A stretch of DNA of 64,000 nt, taken from contig JASEIU010000001.1 in assembly GCA_030017715.1 (NCBI GenBank), forward strand, positions 520,677 to 584,676, read 5' to 3'. The position numbers and the translations under genes are program-made. Source of the DNA: Candidatus Saccharicenans sp. (lineage in GTDB: Bacteria > Acidobacteriota > Aminicenantia > Aminicenantales > Saccharicenantaceae). This document shows positions 56,001 through 63,202 of this stretch, piece after piece; positions within the stretch are counted from its first letter, which is position 1; each line of letters opens with the position of its first letter. The notes under the pieces were generated by a model. That model did no database searches, had not been told where the DNA came from, and worked only from the letters and a program-made list of their open reading frames with translations.

Positions 56001-56281
56001 CCGAAACTCTTAATCCCACTCCTCCCCGGCAGGGCCTGGCCGACAGGTCGTCCGGGTTGATGTCGCAGGTGAACGGCGCCGTTGGCGGGATTACCGCTGC
56101 CGGTTATGAGCCGGTCAGCCAGCCGGCCCGGGTCAGGTATGAAAAAGCCAGGGCCAGATTCGGCGACTTCCTGAAGCAGGTCAACGATTTTTATGAAAAA
56201 GATGTGGCCGAGCTTAACAAAGCCCTGCAGGAGATGGGCTTTACCCTGCTCCAGAATTATCCTCCACTGAAGATTGACTGA
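53018..56281 (+). CDS. Exported BNR/sortilin-type beta-propeller protein with C-terminal extension
   Basis: 1087 residues. A signal peptide ends near PLQAQS. At least ten Asp-box motifs (STDGGLTWK, SLDGGQTWQ, TADGGRTWK, SRDGGETWT, SVDGGENWT, SHNRGQTWR, SRDKGRSWE, TRDGGKSWE, TRDYGKTWK, SLNGGQNWF) occur in the first ~720 residues and end VYVFDDISPLREL, where the paralogue at 45692 stops. The extra ~340 residues hold a beta-sandwich-like segment (VQITITDSQGRVIRQMNGPEEKGLNRVYWDF; LPGTYTVKVRYEDQEVSQSF) and a helical, Gln-rich coiled coil (REAQRLSRALQTVSQRLQQTQRALQTV). Probably surface-exposed; substrate unknown. Confidence 0.9.
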   Translation: MKFKTVARLAVILLVVGLVPLQAQSVSDLLSGLKPRNIGPANMSGRIGAIEAVASDPRIIYVGAAAGGVWKSTDGGLTWKAVFDDQPVASIGAIAVYQKNPNIVWVGTGEAAPRNSVSVGRGVYRSLDGGQTWQLMGLEKTEKIADIIINPDNPDLVLVGALGATWGDSQDRGVYKTADGGRTWKKVLYINEKTGVSDMAVDPADPNHIIVAMWEHRRYPWYFVSGGPGSGLYVSRDGGETWTRLTEKNGLPSGDLGRCGVAFAPGRPNIVYALIEASKNGFYRSVDGGENWTLVNGEADVHNRPFYYSRVQVNPANENLVYLLQTQLRVSEDGGKTFRALTVFNQAHSDFHAMWISPDGERLYVGNDGGVVLSHNRGQTWRFVENLPLAQFYHINYDMQIPYNVYGGLQDNGTWVGPAYVLNERNVAFYHWKTVGGGDGFDAAPDPEKPGCGYGMSQGGSLYYFDINTGTTRNIVPTESEVKHRFNWNAGFAVDPFNPSTIYLGSQFVHRSRDKGRSWEIISPDLTTNDPEKQKQSDSGGLTLDVTSAENYCTILSISPSPLREGLIWVGTDDGNVQLTRDGGKSWELVSKTLTGGKKPLVPAGAAVPHIKPGRFEEGTAYVVFDDHRRSNFTPYIFVTRDYGKTWKSLASPEIDGYCMAIEEDPVNRNLLFLGTEFGLFVSLNGGQNWFKWTSGFPTCPVYDLAVHPREHDLIVATHGRAVYVFDDISPLRELTAEVMKKKLHLFKVNDAFQFLTGRMSSYMSPGDGEYLAQNKLTGAVITYFLLPSEKKAEETETPSPEMAQMQERIAQFTQRSGLDMAAMRQMMGRGRVQITITDSQGRVIRQMNGPEEKGLNRVYWDFREMEPVSPGEMMSTQAAGRAAAGFFGGRGGLTVLPGTYTVKVRYEDQEVSQSFEVKADPRLQIDPAVLKANYEQAREAQRLSRALQTVSQRLQQTQRALQTVREFSQGQRNQKMAEVMKKLDGVEKRLKDLTETLNPTPPRQGLADRSSGLMSQVNGAVGGITAAGYEPVSQPARVRYEKARARFGDFLKQVNDFYEKDVAELNKALQEMGFTLLQNYPPLKID

Positions 56282-56345
56282 GTGCCCGGATTCAGGCTGA
56301 CAGTCCCCAAAAAGAGGACCTTAATACCTTCAGCCGGAAAGAGAT

Positions 56346-56375
56346 GGGGCGGCTGCGGGGCCGCCCCCTTTCTTT
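56346..56375 (+). terminator. Rho-independent terminator after the second propeller gene
   Basis: A perfect 8-bp GC stem (GGGGCGGC with GCCGCCCC, 56346-56367), loop TGCGGG, then CTTTCTTT. Confidence 0.8.
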
Positions 56376-56698
56376 ATCTCCCGTTTAACGCCGAAGGGCA
56401 ATTTCTTGTGATAAACCAGAAGGCCTCCTGGTCTGTCGTCGGCTGAGGTTCGAACCGAGGCAGGATTAAGCGCTTCTTCCGGGTCTTACGGGCCGAAGTG
56501 GCCTGATATATTTTATCCTGTTGCCGGGTTGAATAGGCTTCGGAGCGGAAATCGGCTCTGGAAACCAATCGCCCGCTGCTTTTGAAATCCTGGCCTGAGG
56601 CAACTTTTTTTGGCGGCGAGCGTTTAAGAATTAAATCTACGACGCCCGGCCGGCAGTAATTTTTTTCTGGCCGTTCGGAGTCTATAATAAGAGATAAG
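56376..56698. other. Gene-free stretch
   Basis: About 320 nt. A 139-codon frame on the minus strand (56374-56793) is rich in Arg, Lys and Ser, overlaps the phosphoesterase start and has no domain; I do not accept it. A TATAAT at 56683-56688 may serve the downstream gene, but its -35 region is only a T run. Confidence 0.4.
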
Positions 56699-57574
56699 AT
56701 GAAAAGGCCAACAGCAGTTTTGATTTTGCTTCTCTGGCTGGCCGGGGCTCTCTTTCCGGCCGACCTGAAGTTTGTGGTAATCTCTGACACCAATCCCGAG
56801 TTTCTTAACCAGAAGGATTTTTCTCATTTTGAAAAGGCTATCGAGAAGATTAATGCCCTGAGACCTGACCTGGTGATAAATCTGGGCGACCTGATTTATG
56901 GTTACGGGCTGCGCAGCACCAGGCCCCAGTGGGAAAGATACCTGGAGATTGTCGGCCGGATTGAGTCTCCCTATTACCAGGTTCCCGGTAACCACGATGT
57001 CTTCAATCACCGGGCCAGGCAGGTCTACCTCGAATTTTTCAGGAAGAGCTACCTGTCCTTCGACCTGGGGAACTGCCACTTTGTGCTTCTGGACAACCTG
57101 GAAGACGGCCTCTGGGGAAAAATCGGGCCGGAGCAGCTGTCCTGGCTGGAAGAAGACCTGAAGCGACCCCGCTGGGACCAGGCTTTTGTTTTCCTTCATA
57201 TTCCGGTCTGGGATATGAAGGCCCGCAATGTCAGGCCGGAATGGAGAGAATTCTGGTTTGAAAAAATTCATCCGCTGCTGCTGGCCGGCAGGGTGAAGGC
57301 GGTCTTTGCCGGTCACACCCACCGTTTCGGGCCGACCAGGATTTATGATGGCCTGATTTATTATATTGCTGGAGGAGGCAGCCCCAGGCTGCACAAAGAA
57401 TATGTCAGGGCCGGGGGCGGCAACTTTTTTCTGCTGGTGGAAGTCACGGAAAACGGGTTCCGGGTGAACGTAGTCTTTGAAAACCGGATTATCTCCGACT
57501 ACGAAGCCGATATCCTGCAGGAGATTATGGCTCCCCATTTTTACCGGCCCGGTGAGTTAAGTAAGCAGAACTAA
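56699..57574 (+). CDS. Exported calcineurin-like metallophosphoesterase
   Basis: 291 residues with a signal peptide (about 1-22, ending near LFPADL). The dinuclear metal motifs are FVVISDTNPEF (D30), INLGDLIYG, VPGNHDVF, FLHIPVWD and AGHTHRFGP. The first motif, normally D-x-H, has Asn32 in place of the His; the other ligands are intact, so metal binding may be altered. The family hydrolyses phosphomonoesters or phosphodiesters; the substrate is unknown. The TM2 gene follows 63 nt later. Confidence 0.88.
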   Translation: MKRPTAVLILLLWLAGALFPADLKFVVISDTNPEFLNQKDFSHFEKAIEKINALRPDLVINLGDLIYGYGLRSTRPQWERYLEIVGRIESPYYQVPGNHDVFNHRARQVYLEFFRKSYLSFDLGNCHFVLLDNLEDGLWGKIGPEQLSWLEEDLKRPRWDQAFVFLHIPVWDMKARNVRPEWREFWFEKIHPLLLAGRVKAVFAGHTHRFGPTRIYDGLIYYIAGGGSPRLHKEYVRAGGGNFFLLVEVTENGFRVNVVFENRIISDYEADILQEIMAPHFYRPGELSKQN

Positions 57575-57637
57575 TCTTTGACTTTTACGGGGATTAGGCT
57601 TACTGTATTTAAAAAATTACCTTTTCATGGAGGGCTG

Positions 57638-57892
57638 ATGTCCGAAAAATCTCGTCTGGTGGCTTTTCTGCTGTGCTGGCTGTTCGGCATTTTTGGCGGT
57701 CACCGCTTTTATGTGGGCAAGACCGGAACCGGCCTGGTCTGGCTGTTTACCCTGGGCTGCCTGGGAATCGGAGTGCTGGTCGACCTGATCATGATTCTCC
57801 TGGGCAAATTCTATGACGTTCAGAACAAGCCAGTCCTGGTCTGGTTCAGGAACTGCGATGCCGAGGGCAAGGTTCTGAGCTATTCAGTTTGA
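57638..57892 (+). CDS. TM2-domain membrane protein
   Basis: 84 residues from MSEKSRLVAFLLC; GGAGG sits four bases upstream. The TM2 signature is plain: two helices with the motif FGIFGGHRFYVGKTGTGLVWLFTLGCLGIGVLVDLIMIL, joined by a short loop containing the conserved Gly-x-His-Arg-Phe-Tyr and Asp. A short charged tail follows. Function is not established for bacterial members. It is probably cotranscribed with the phosphoesterase. Confidence 0.88.
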   Translation: MSEKSRLVAFLLCWLFGIFGGHRFYVGKTGTGLVWLFTLGCLGIGVLVDLIMILLGKFYDVQNKPVLVWFRNCDAEGKVLSYSV

Positions 57893-57899
57893 CCGGGAG

Positions 57900-57930
57900 A
57901 AAAAAAGATGGGAGGGCTGGCGCCCTCCCA
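57900..57930 (-). terminator. Intrinsic terminator between gdhA and the TM2 gene
   Basis: A perfect 9-bp stem (TGGGAGGGC with GCCCTCCCA, 57909-57930) around loop TGGC. On the minus strand it is followed closely by six U residues, so it best serves gdhA; it may also stop plus-strand transcripts. Confidence 0.75.
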
Positions 57931-57971
57931 GGAGGGAATTAGGTTAAGAAGGAAAACGGTTATATGGGTGC

Positions 57972-59264
57972 TCAGGCCGCCCGGCCGAGAGCTTTTAAGG
58001 CTTCAGCTACTCTGCCCACCGCCAGAACGTAGGCTGCCTCCCGCATCGGCAGCTTGTGTTTTTCCATCAGCTCCACGATTTCCCGGAAAGCTTTTTTCAT
58101 TTTCCTTTCCAGCTTGTCGGTGATTTCTTCTTCGGTTAGAAAGAAACGCTGCAGGTCCTGAACCCATTCCAGATAGGAAACGGTCACCCCGCCGGCATTG
58201 GCCAGGATGTCCGGGCAAACCAGGACGCCATTGTCCACCAGGATGCTGTCGGCTTCGGTGGTGGTTGGACCGTTGGCCCCTTCCAGGATTATCCTGGCCT
58301 TGACCTGGCCGGCATTGCCCCGGTGAATCTGGCCCTCGGTGGCGGCCGGGATGAGAATATCGCACTCCAGGGAAATCAGGCTGTCGTTGTCGAGCGGTTC
58401 AGTGCCAGGAAAATTAACCACCGAGCCGGTTTTCTTAACCTGCTTTTCCAGCTCAAAGGGGTCGATTCCCTTATGGCTGTAGACTCCCCCGAAGATATCG
58501 GTGATGGCGATAATCCTGCAGCCGGCTTTATGCACCAGCTTGGCAATCGAGGACCCGACGTTGCCGAAGCCGAGGATGGCCACGGTTCGGCACTCAAAAT
58601 TCAGGCCCAGGTACTTAAGAGCTTCTTCCAGAACAAAAAACAGACCGGTTCCGGTGGCCATGGCCCGACCGAGAGAGCCTCCCAGGTGAACCGGCTTTCC
58701 GGTAACCACCGCCGGCTCCAGATAGCCGCAGGCCTGGCTGTAGGCGTCGGCTATCCAGGCCATGGTCTGGGCGTTGGTGAACATGTCGGGAGCCGGAACA
58801 TCCTTATAAGGCCCGATGATATCTCTTATGGCCAGAGTGTATTCTTTGGTGAGTTTTTTCAACTCGTTTTCCGACATCTTGAGCGGGTCGCAGATAACCG
58901 CTCCCTTGCCTCCGCCGAAGGGCAGGTCGACCACCGCGCATTTCCAGGTCATCCAGGTAGCCAGGGCCTTGCATTCGCTGATTGAGGCGTTGGGAGAGAA
59001 CCTGATGCCGCCCTTGGCCGGCCCCCTGACCGTTGAATGCTGCACCCGGAAACCGGTGAAGACCTCAGCCCGACCGTCATCCATGGTAATCGGGATGTGG
59101 ACTGTCAGTTCTCTCTCCGGGTATTTCAGACGTTGATAAATCCAGGGATCAAGGTCCAGGAAGTTGGCCGCCTTTTCAAATTGAAGTGTGGCCTCAAAAA
59201 AGGGGTCATATTCCTTGGTCTCGGGAATCGGATGAATATAATGCACTCTGGCTCTTTCTGGCAT
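57972..59264 (-). CDS. gdhA: Glutamate dehydrogenase family enzyme (Glu/Leu/Phe/Val)
   Basis: 430 residues, typical of the hexameric ~48 kDa class. AAGGAG precedes the ATG. It interconverts glutamate and 2-oxoglutarate plus ammonia. Active-site blocks are VQHSTVRGPAKGGIRFSPNAS, MTWKCAVVDLPFGGGKGAVICDP, and VTGKPVHLGGSLGRAMATGTG; the nucleotide fold is AILGFGNVGSSIAKLVHKAGCRIIAITD, with an Asp after the second strand that favours NAD. Residues DILIPAATEGQIHRGNAGQVKARIILEGANGPTT complete the family pattern. It lies 13 nt after a small gene and behind a sigma-54 promoter, next to a sensor kinase/NtrC-type regulator pair. Confidence 0.95.
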   Translation of the reverse strand: MPERARVHYIHPIPETKEYDPFFEATLQFEKAANFLDLDPWIYQRLKYPERELTVHIPITMDDGRAEVFTGFRVQHSTVRGPAKGGIRFSPNASISECKALATWMTWKCAVVDLPFGGGKGAVICDPLKMSENELKKLTKEYTLAIRDIIGPYKDVPAPDMFTNAQTMAWIADAYSQACGYLEPAVVTGKPVHLGGSLGRAMATGTGLFFVLEEALKYLGLNFECRTVAILGFGNVGSSIAKLVHKAGCRIIAITDIFGGVYSHKGIDPFELEKQVKKTGSVVNFPGTEPLDNDSLISLECDILIPAATEGQIHRGNAGQVKARIILEGANGPTTTEADSILVDNGVLVCPDILANAGGVTVSYLEWVQDLQRFFLTEEEITDKLERKMKKAFREIVELMEKHKLPMREAAYVLAVGRVAEALKALGRAA

Positions 59265-59277
59265 TGGCTCTCCTTTT

Positions 59278-59529
59278 TTAAGAAATTTCTTTCACCAGCA
59301 GACGGAGCAACTTTCCGTATCCGGCTTTCTCAAAGCGGCTAATCGGTATTTTCTTATCACGATAATAGAGGTAATGGGTGGTTATTTTGATCCGCTGCGA
59401 TTTGCGGGGGGCCGGTTCGGCTGTTTCCGTATCCCTGATTTCAGGAAATTTTATAATCTTGGCCTTTGGTTGGGTTTGTTTTTCTTCTTCTTTCAGTTCT
59501 TTCTGGGTCAGAGGCAGTATATTTTTCAT
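59278..59529 (-). CDS. Small protein of unknown function cotranscribed with gdhA
   Basis: 83 residues from MKNILPLTQKELKEEEKQ, with GGAGGTCACG directly before the ATG. The first ~45 residues are charged and probably disordered (EEEKQTQPKAKIIKFPE; PAPRKSQRIK). The last ~35 (ITTHYLYYRDKKIPISRFEKAGYGKLLRLLVKEIS) look like a small folded beta-beta-alpha unit. I do not recognise the family. It is the first gene after the sigma-54 promoter, and its stop lies 13 nt before the gdhA start, so it may regulate or modify that enzyme. Confidence 0.7.
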   Translation of the reverse strand: MKNILPLTQKELKEEEKQTQPKAKIIKFPEIRDTETAEPAPRKSQRIKITTHYLYYRDKKIPISRFEKAGYGKLLRLLVKEIS

Positions 59530-59550
59530 CGTGACCTCCACAGTTATAGG

Positions 59551-59566
59551 TGCAATTGTTGTGCCA
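59551..59566 (-). promoter_or_regulatory. Sigma-54 (-24/-12) promoter upstream of the small gene and gdhA
   Basis: On the minus strand, TGGCAC-AACAA-TTGCA: the GG and GC dinucleotides are exactly 12 bp apart, as sigma-54 requires. The expected transcript start is near 59540, giving a ~11-nt leader that contains the GGAGG ribosome site before the ATG at 59529. Confidence 0.85.
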
Positions 59567-59617
59567 GAAATATCTTATTGAAAATAAATTAGATGGCATG
59601 GGTTATTGGGCAGGATG

Positions 59618-59645
59618 TTGCAATTTGCAATATTGCAAATTGCAA
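59618..59645. promoter_or_regulatory. Perfect 28-bp palindrome, likely activator binding site
   Basis: TTGCAATTTGCAAT followed by its exact reverse complement, so each half holds two TTGCAA-type half-sites. Its centre lies about 90 bp upstream of the predicted sigma-54 start, the normal place for an upstream activating sequence. It lies four bases beyond the end of the NtrC-type activator gene. Confidence 0.8.
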
Positions 59646-59648
59646 AAA

Positions 59649-61013
59649 TCAATTCTTCCAGGCCTTAAGCTTACGGTACAGGGTGGCCGGATTAAGTCCG
59701 AGAATTCTGGCTGCCTGAATTTTATTATGGCCAGTATGCACGAGGACTCTGGCTATGTAGGCCTTTTCCAGGTTGTCAAGAGTCGGCCAGTTCCTTGAGA
59801 TGTCCGACAGGACTTTATCTTCTGGAAGATTGAGTTCCTGCCTTATTTCCTGAGGCAGGAACGACAGATGGATATTCTCCGCCTGGTAGAGGGACATTAC
59901 CCTTTCCACGGTGTTCCTTAATTCACGGACATTGCCGGGCCAGGAATAATTGATCAAGGCCTGAGCCGCTTCCGGTTCCAGGCCTCTGTAATTTCTCTTT
60001 ATTTCCCGGTTGAATTCTTCCATGAAAGATAGGACCAGGGGAATGATATCCTCTTTCCTCTCCCGCAGGGGTGGAATGGTTATGGGGACGACGTTCAGCC
60101 GGTAAAAAAGGTCCGGGCGGAAATTTCCCTTTTCAGTTTCTTTAGCCAGGTCGCGATTGGTGGCGGCGATAATGCGGACGTTAATTTTTATCGGCCGGGA
60201 TCCTCCCAGCCTGACAAAAGTTCCGTCTTCCAGCACTCTCAGGATCTTGGCCTGGAGAGCAAGAGACATATCGCCGATTTCATCAAAGAAAGCTGTGCCC
60301 TCATCCGCCTTTTCCAGCAGGCCGATTTTCCTTTTCCGAGCGTCGGTGAAGGCTCCGGCTTCGTAGCCGAAAAGCTCGCTCTCAAGCAAATTTTCCGGGA
60401 TGGCCGCGCAGTTGATGGCCACAATGGGCTTCTCCGCCCGTGGGCTGTGGTAATGAATGGCCCGGGCCAGCAGTTCTTTGCCGGTGCCGCTCTCTCCCTG
60501 CAGGAGCACCGTCGTCCGTTCAGACCGGGCCACCCTGGCCGCCATATCCAGCACCTCCTTCATTTTTCTACTCTGAGCCACTATCTTTCCGAAATAATAT
60601 CGCTGTTTTTGCTTTTCGAACTCTTCCAGGAAGCGGAGCCGGAGCGACAGTGTTTCCAGGGCCCTCTGAACGGCGACTTTGAGTTCGTTGAGTTTGAAGG
60701 GCTTGAGGAGATAATCATAGGCGCCCAGCTTCATGGCTTCCACCGCTTTTTCCAGTATTTCGTAAGCCGACATCATAATGACGATGATTTCGCGGTCAAC
60801 TTCTTTGACTTTTTTTAGAACCTCCAGACCGGAAATTCCGGGCAGCACCAGGTCTAAAAGAATCAGATGCGGCCGGCGGCTTTCCAGAATCTCCAGGGCC
60901 CTTTCTCCTGATTCGGCCAGAATGATTTCGTAGCCTTCCTTTTCCAGGGCCTTCTTCAGGTTGTTGAGAGTCAGAATCTCGTCGTCAACCAGCATGATCG
61001 AGAAGGTTTTCAA
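59649..61013 (-). CDS. NtrC-family sigma-54-dependent response regulator
   Basis: 454 residues in three domains. The receiver domain (about 1-120) has phospho-acceptor D54 in LLDLVLPG and the conserved K104. The AAA+ activator domain (about 145-380) has Walker A GESGTGKE at 173-180, Walker B GTAFFDEIGD, and the sigma-54 contact loop GAFTDA at 220-225, a variant of GAFTGA. A Fis-type helix-turn-helix closes the protein (NKIQAARILGLNPATLYRKLKAW). It overlaps the kinase gene as ATGA, so both are coupled. The nearest likely target is the palindrome and sigma-54 promoter just downstream. Confidence 0.96.
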   Translation of the reverse strand: MKTFSIMLVDDEILTLNNLKKALEKEGYEIILAESGERALEILESRRPHLILLDLVLPGISGLEVLKKVKEVDREIIVIMMSAYEILEKAVEAMKLGAYDYLLKPFKLNELKVAVQRALETLSLRLRFLEEFEKQKQRYYFGKIVAQSRKMKEVLDMAARVARSERTTVLLQGESGTGKELLARAIHYHSPRAEKPIVAINCAAIPENLLESELFGYEAGAFTDARKRKIGLLEKADEGTAFFDEIGDMSLALQAKILRVLEDGTFVRLGGSRPIKINVRIIAATNRDLAKETEKGNFRPDLFYRLNVVPITIPPLRERKEDIIPLVLSFMEEFNREIKRNYRGLEPEAAQALINYSWPGNVRELRNTVERVMSLYQAENIHLSFLPQEIRQELNLPEDKVLSDISRNWPTLDNLEKAYIARVLVHTGHNKIQAARILGLNPATLYRKLKAWKN

Positions 61014-63139
61014 CTTATGACCTCCTCTTCTTTTTCGGTCGGTCGCCCTTTTTGTCTGATGGGCAGAATGATGGTAACGGTGGTTCCGGCTCCGGGCTGG
61101 CTCTGGACCCGGATGTCTCCGTTATGGCTTTTGATATAGGACAGGCTGATGCTCAATCCCAGTCCGGTGCCCTGGCTTTTCTTGGTGGTGTAAAAGGGGT
61201 CAAAGATTTTCTTCTGGTCTTCAGGACTTATTCCGTCGCCTGTATCTGAAATCTCCACCTGGACAAAGTCTTCGAACTTGACTTTGGATGTGGTCACCGT
61301 CAGCCGGCCGCCTCCAGGCATGGCCTGGGCGGCATTGATGAAAATATTGGTCAGAACCTGACGAATCTGGTTGAGGTCGGCGGTAACTGGCGGTAACTGG
61401 GGATAGAGCTTCTGTTCGGTCTGGATTTTTTTGAAAATGGGCTGATGGCTTAAGAAGGTCAGAGTGTCCATGACTACCTGATTCAGGTTGACCCTGGTAA
61501 ATCGCGGCGGTGCCGGGCGGGCGAAGTCCAGCAAGCCCCTGATCGTCTGGGAAATCCGGTAGACGTTTTCCAGAACCACTTCCATCTGCTGTTTCTTCTG
61601 GGTGTCGGTAGTTTCTTCCATCTGGATTTCGAGAAAAGAAGAAATTCCCAGCAGGGGGTTGTTTATCTCGTGGGCCGCACCCAGAGCCAGCTGGCTTAGA
61701 GCCGAAAGCTTTTCGTATTCAGCCAGCTTGTTGCGGAGTTTTTCTTTTTCGGTGACATTTTCAACCAGAATGGTTATTCCCAGCAGGCGTCTGCCGCCAT
61801 TGATGATGGGGAAAAAGGCCAGGTTGAAATACTCCTCTCCATGGCCGCGGTCGATTTTTCTGGCTGTCATCTGTCGGGCACTGGCTTCATTAACCGTGGC
61901 CCGGAAGGACTCCATGATTTCAGGATCTTTGAGAGCTGGCACCGCCTCAAACAGGATTTCACCCTTCCTGATTTCTCGGGTTTCGAACAGGGTCAGGAAA
62001 TGCCTGTTGAACTGGGCCAGTCTCCCTTCCAGGTCGGTGCCGGCCAGTCCCAGTGAAATGCTGTCAATGAGATGCAGGATGTATTGCTCCGACAGCTGGA
62101 GTTCTGCCGCCAGGTGCTGGCTTTCAAGGATCCGGTTTTCCAGTTCCCGATTTATCTTATCCAGTTGCTGCCGTCGTTCCCGGCATTCGTCCAGAGCCCG
62201 GGCCAGGTTGGCGGTAAGCTTCTGCACCAGTCCGGTGACCCTTCTGGAATACAGGTTGGAGATAATGATCAGGAAAAGAAAAGAGGGCAAAAAGAAATAG
62301 AGAATGATGCGGTTAAATCGCCTGACCGGAAGCAGGGCTTCCTGGAGGTCCATTTCCGAGGCCAGATAGATACTGGTGCCGGGCAGAAGCTGATAGGCGC
62401 AGAGGACTCTTTCCCCCCGGTAATCCTGGTGAACGATTACGCCGCTTTCCCCGCGGTGGGGATTGAAGTCGCCGGAGAAAGCCTTTTCAGCAAAGGGAAA
62501 AGCCCCCAGCTTGGTAGGAGACAGGATCAAGCCTTCCCGGCTCAATAGAAACAACTCGCTTGTCCTGCCCAGCCGCAGGTCCGAAATCAGGCCGTAAAGA
62601 TAATTCAGATTGAGAGAGGCTCCGATAACCCCGATTACCCGGCCCTCCAGGTTCAGCACCGGGTGAGAAATTACCATGACATTGGTTTCGGTTATATCCG
62701 AATAGAATATATCAGAAATAAAAGGTTGTCCCCCGGCGCAGGCTTGAAAATAATCACGGTCGGAAATATTGCCCTGGAGTTCGCGGTTGTAGGACCTGAC
62801 CAGGTCGCCCCGGAGATCGGCGATGAAGATAAAATCGTACCATTGCTTCCCCCGGATCAGGTTCAGGAAGATTTTTTCCTGTTCTCCCAGGCAGCCGAGG
62901 TCCTGGCAACTCAGGCGGGCCACCGAGCCCAGGTCGGTCATGCGGTCGTCCAGAAAAAGCTTGATGGTTTTCAGATTATTCTGAACCGCCCCCGCCAGTT
63001 GAGTATTAACCTGGTTTTTTATCACCCCGGAAATCTGCAGGTCGACCACCACCAGCAGCAGCAGGAATGGCAGGGCGAAAAAAGCCAGGGTCAGAAAAGT
63101 GTTCCTGGCGGTGAGTTTCCTGAAATATTTAGATGCCAA
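61010..63139 (-). CDS. Sensor histidine kinase with Cache-like and PAS domains
   Basis: 709 residues, started at TTG (63137-63139) with GGAG nine bases upstream. A first helix (about 14-32) and a second (about 278-296) enclose a periplasmic Cache-like sensor (DRDYFQACAGGQPFISDIFYSDITETNVMVISHPVLNLEGRVIGVIGASLN). A PAS domain (about 345-460; SISLGLAGTDLEGRLAQFN) follows a coiled coil. The kinase core has the H-box LALGAAHEINNPLLGISSFLE, N-box QVLTNIFINAAQAMPGGG, and DTGDGISPEDQKKIFDPFYTTKKSQGTGLGLSI. It phosphorylates the adjacent NtrC-type regulator. Cache domains often bind amino acids or organic acids. Confidence 0.95.
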   Translation of the reverse strand: MASKYFRKLTARNTFLTLAFFALPFLLLLVVVDLQISGVIKNQVNTQLAGAVQNNLKTIKLFLDDRMTDLGSVARLSCQDLGCLGEQEKIFLNLIRGKQWYDFIFIADLRGDLVRSYNRELQGNISDRDYFQACAGGQPFISDIFYSDITETNVMVISHPVLNLEGRVIGVIGASLNLNYLYGLISDLRLGRTSELFLLSREGLILSPTKLGAFPFAEKAFSGDFNPHRGESGVIVHQDYRGERVLCAYQLLPGTSIYLASEMDLQEALLPVRRFNRIILYFFLPSFLFLIIISNLYSRRVTGLVQKLTANLARALDECRERRQQLDKINRELENRILESQHLAAELQLSEQYILHLIDSISLGLAGTDLEGRLAQFNRHFLTLFETREIRKGEILFEAVPALKDPEIMESFRATVNEASARQMTARKIDRGHGEEYFNLAFFPIINGGRRLLGITILVENVTEKEKLRNKLAEYEKLSALSQLALGAAHEINNPLLGISSFLEIQMEETTDTQKKQQMEVVLENVYRISQTIRGLLDFARPAPPRFTRVNLNQVVMDTLTFLSHQPIFKKIQTEQKLYPQLPPVTADLNQIRQVLTNIFINAAQAMPGGGRLTVTTSKVKFEDFVQVEISDTGDGISPEDQKKIFDPFYTTKKSQGTGLGLSISLSYIKSHNGDIRVQSQPGAGTTVTIILPIRQKGRPTEKEEEVIS

Positions 63140-63202
63140 AATGGCCAGCTCCGTTCATCATGATTTTATCATATAAAATTTTCTTCTCATCTGCTCTGGC
63201 CG

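Noticed and set aside
56447-56456. GGTTCGAACC looks like a tRNA T-loop.
   Set aside because: No D arm, anticodon arm or acceptor pairing can be placed on either strand at the right distances.
56374-56793. 139-codon minus-strand frame between the propeller and phosphoesterase genes.
   Set aside because: It overlaps a good terminator and the start of the phosphoesterase, has no ribosome site and gives a low-complexity Arg/Lys/Ser sequence.
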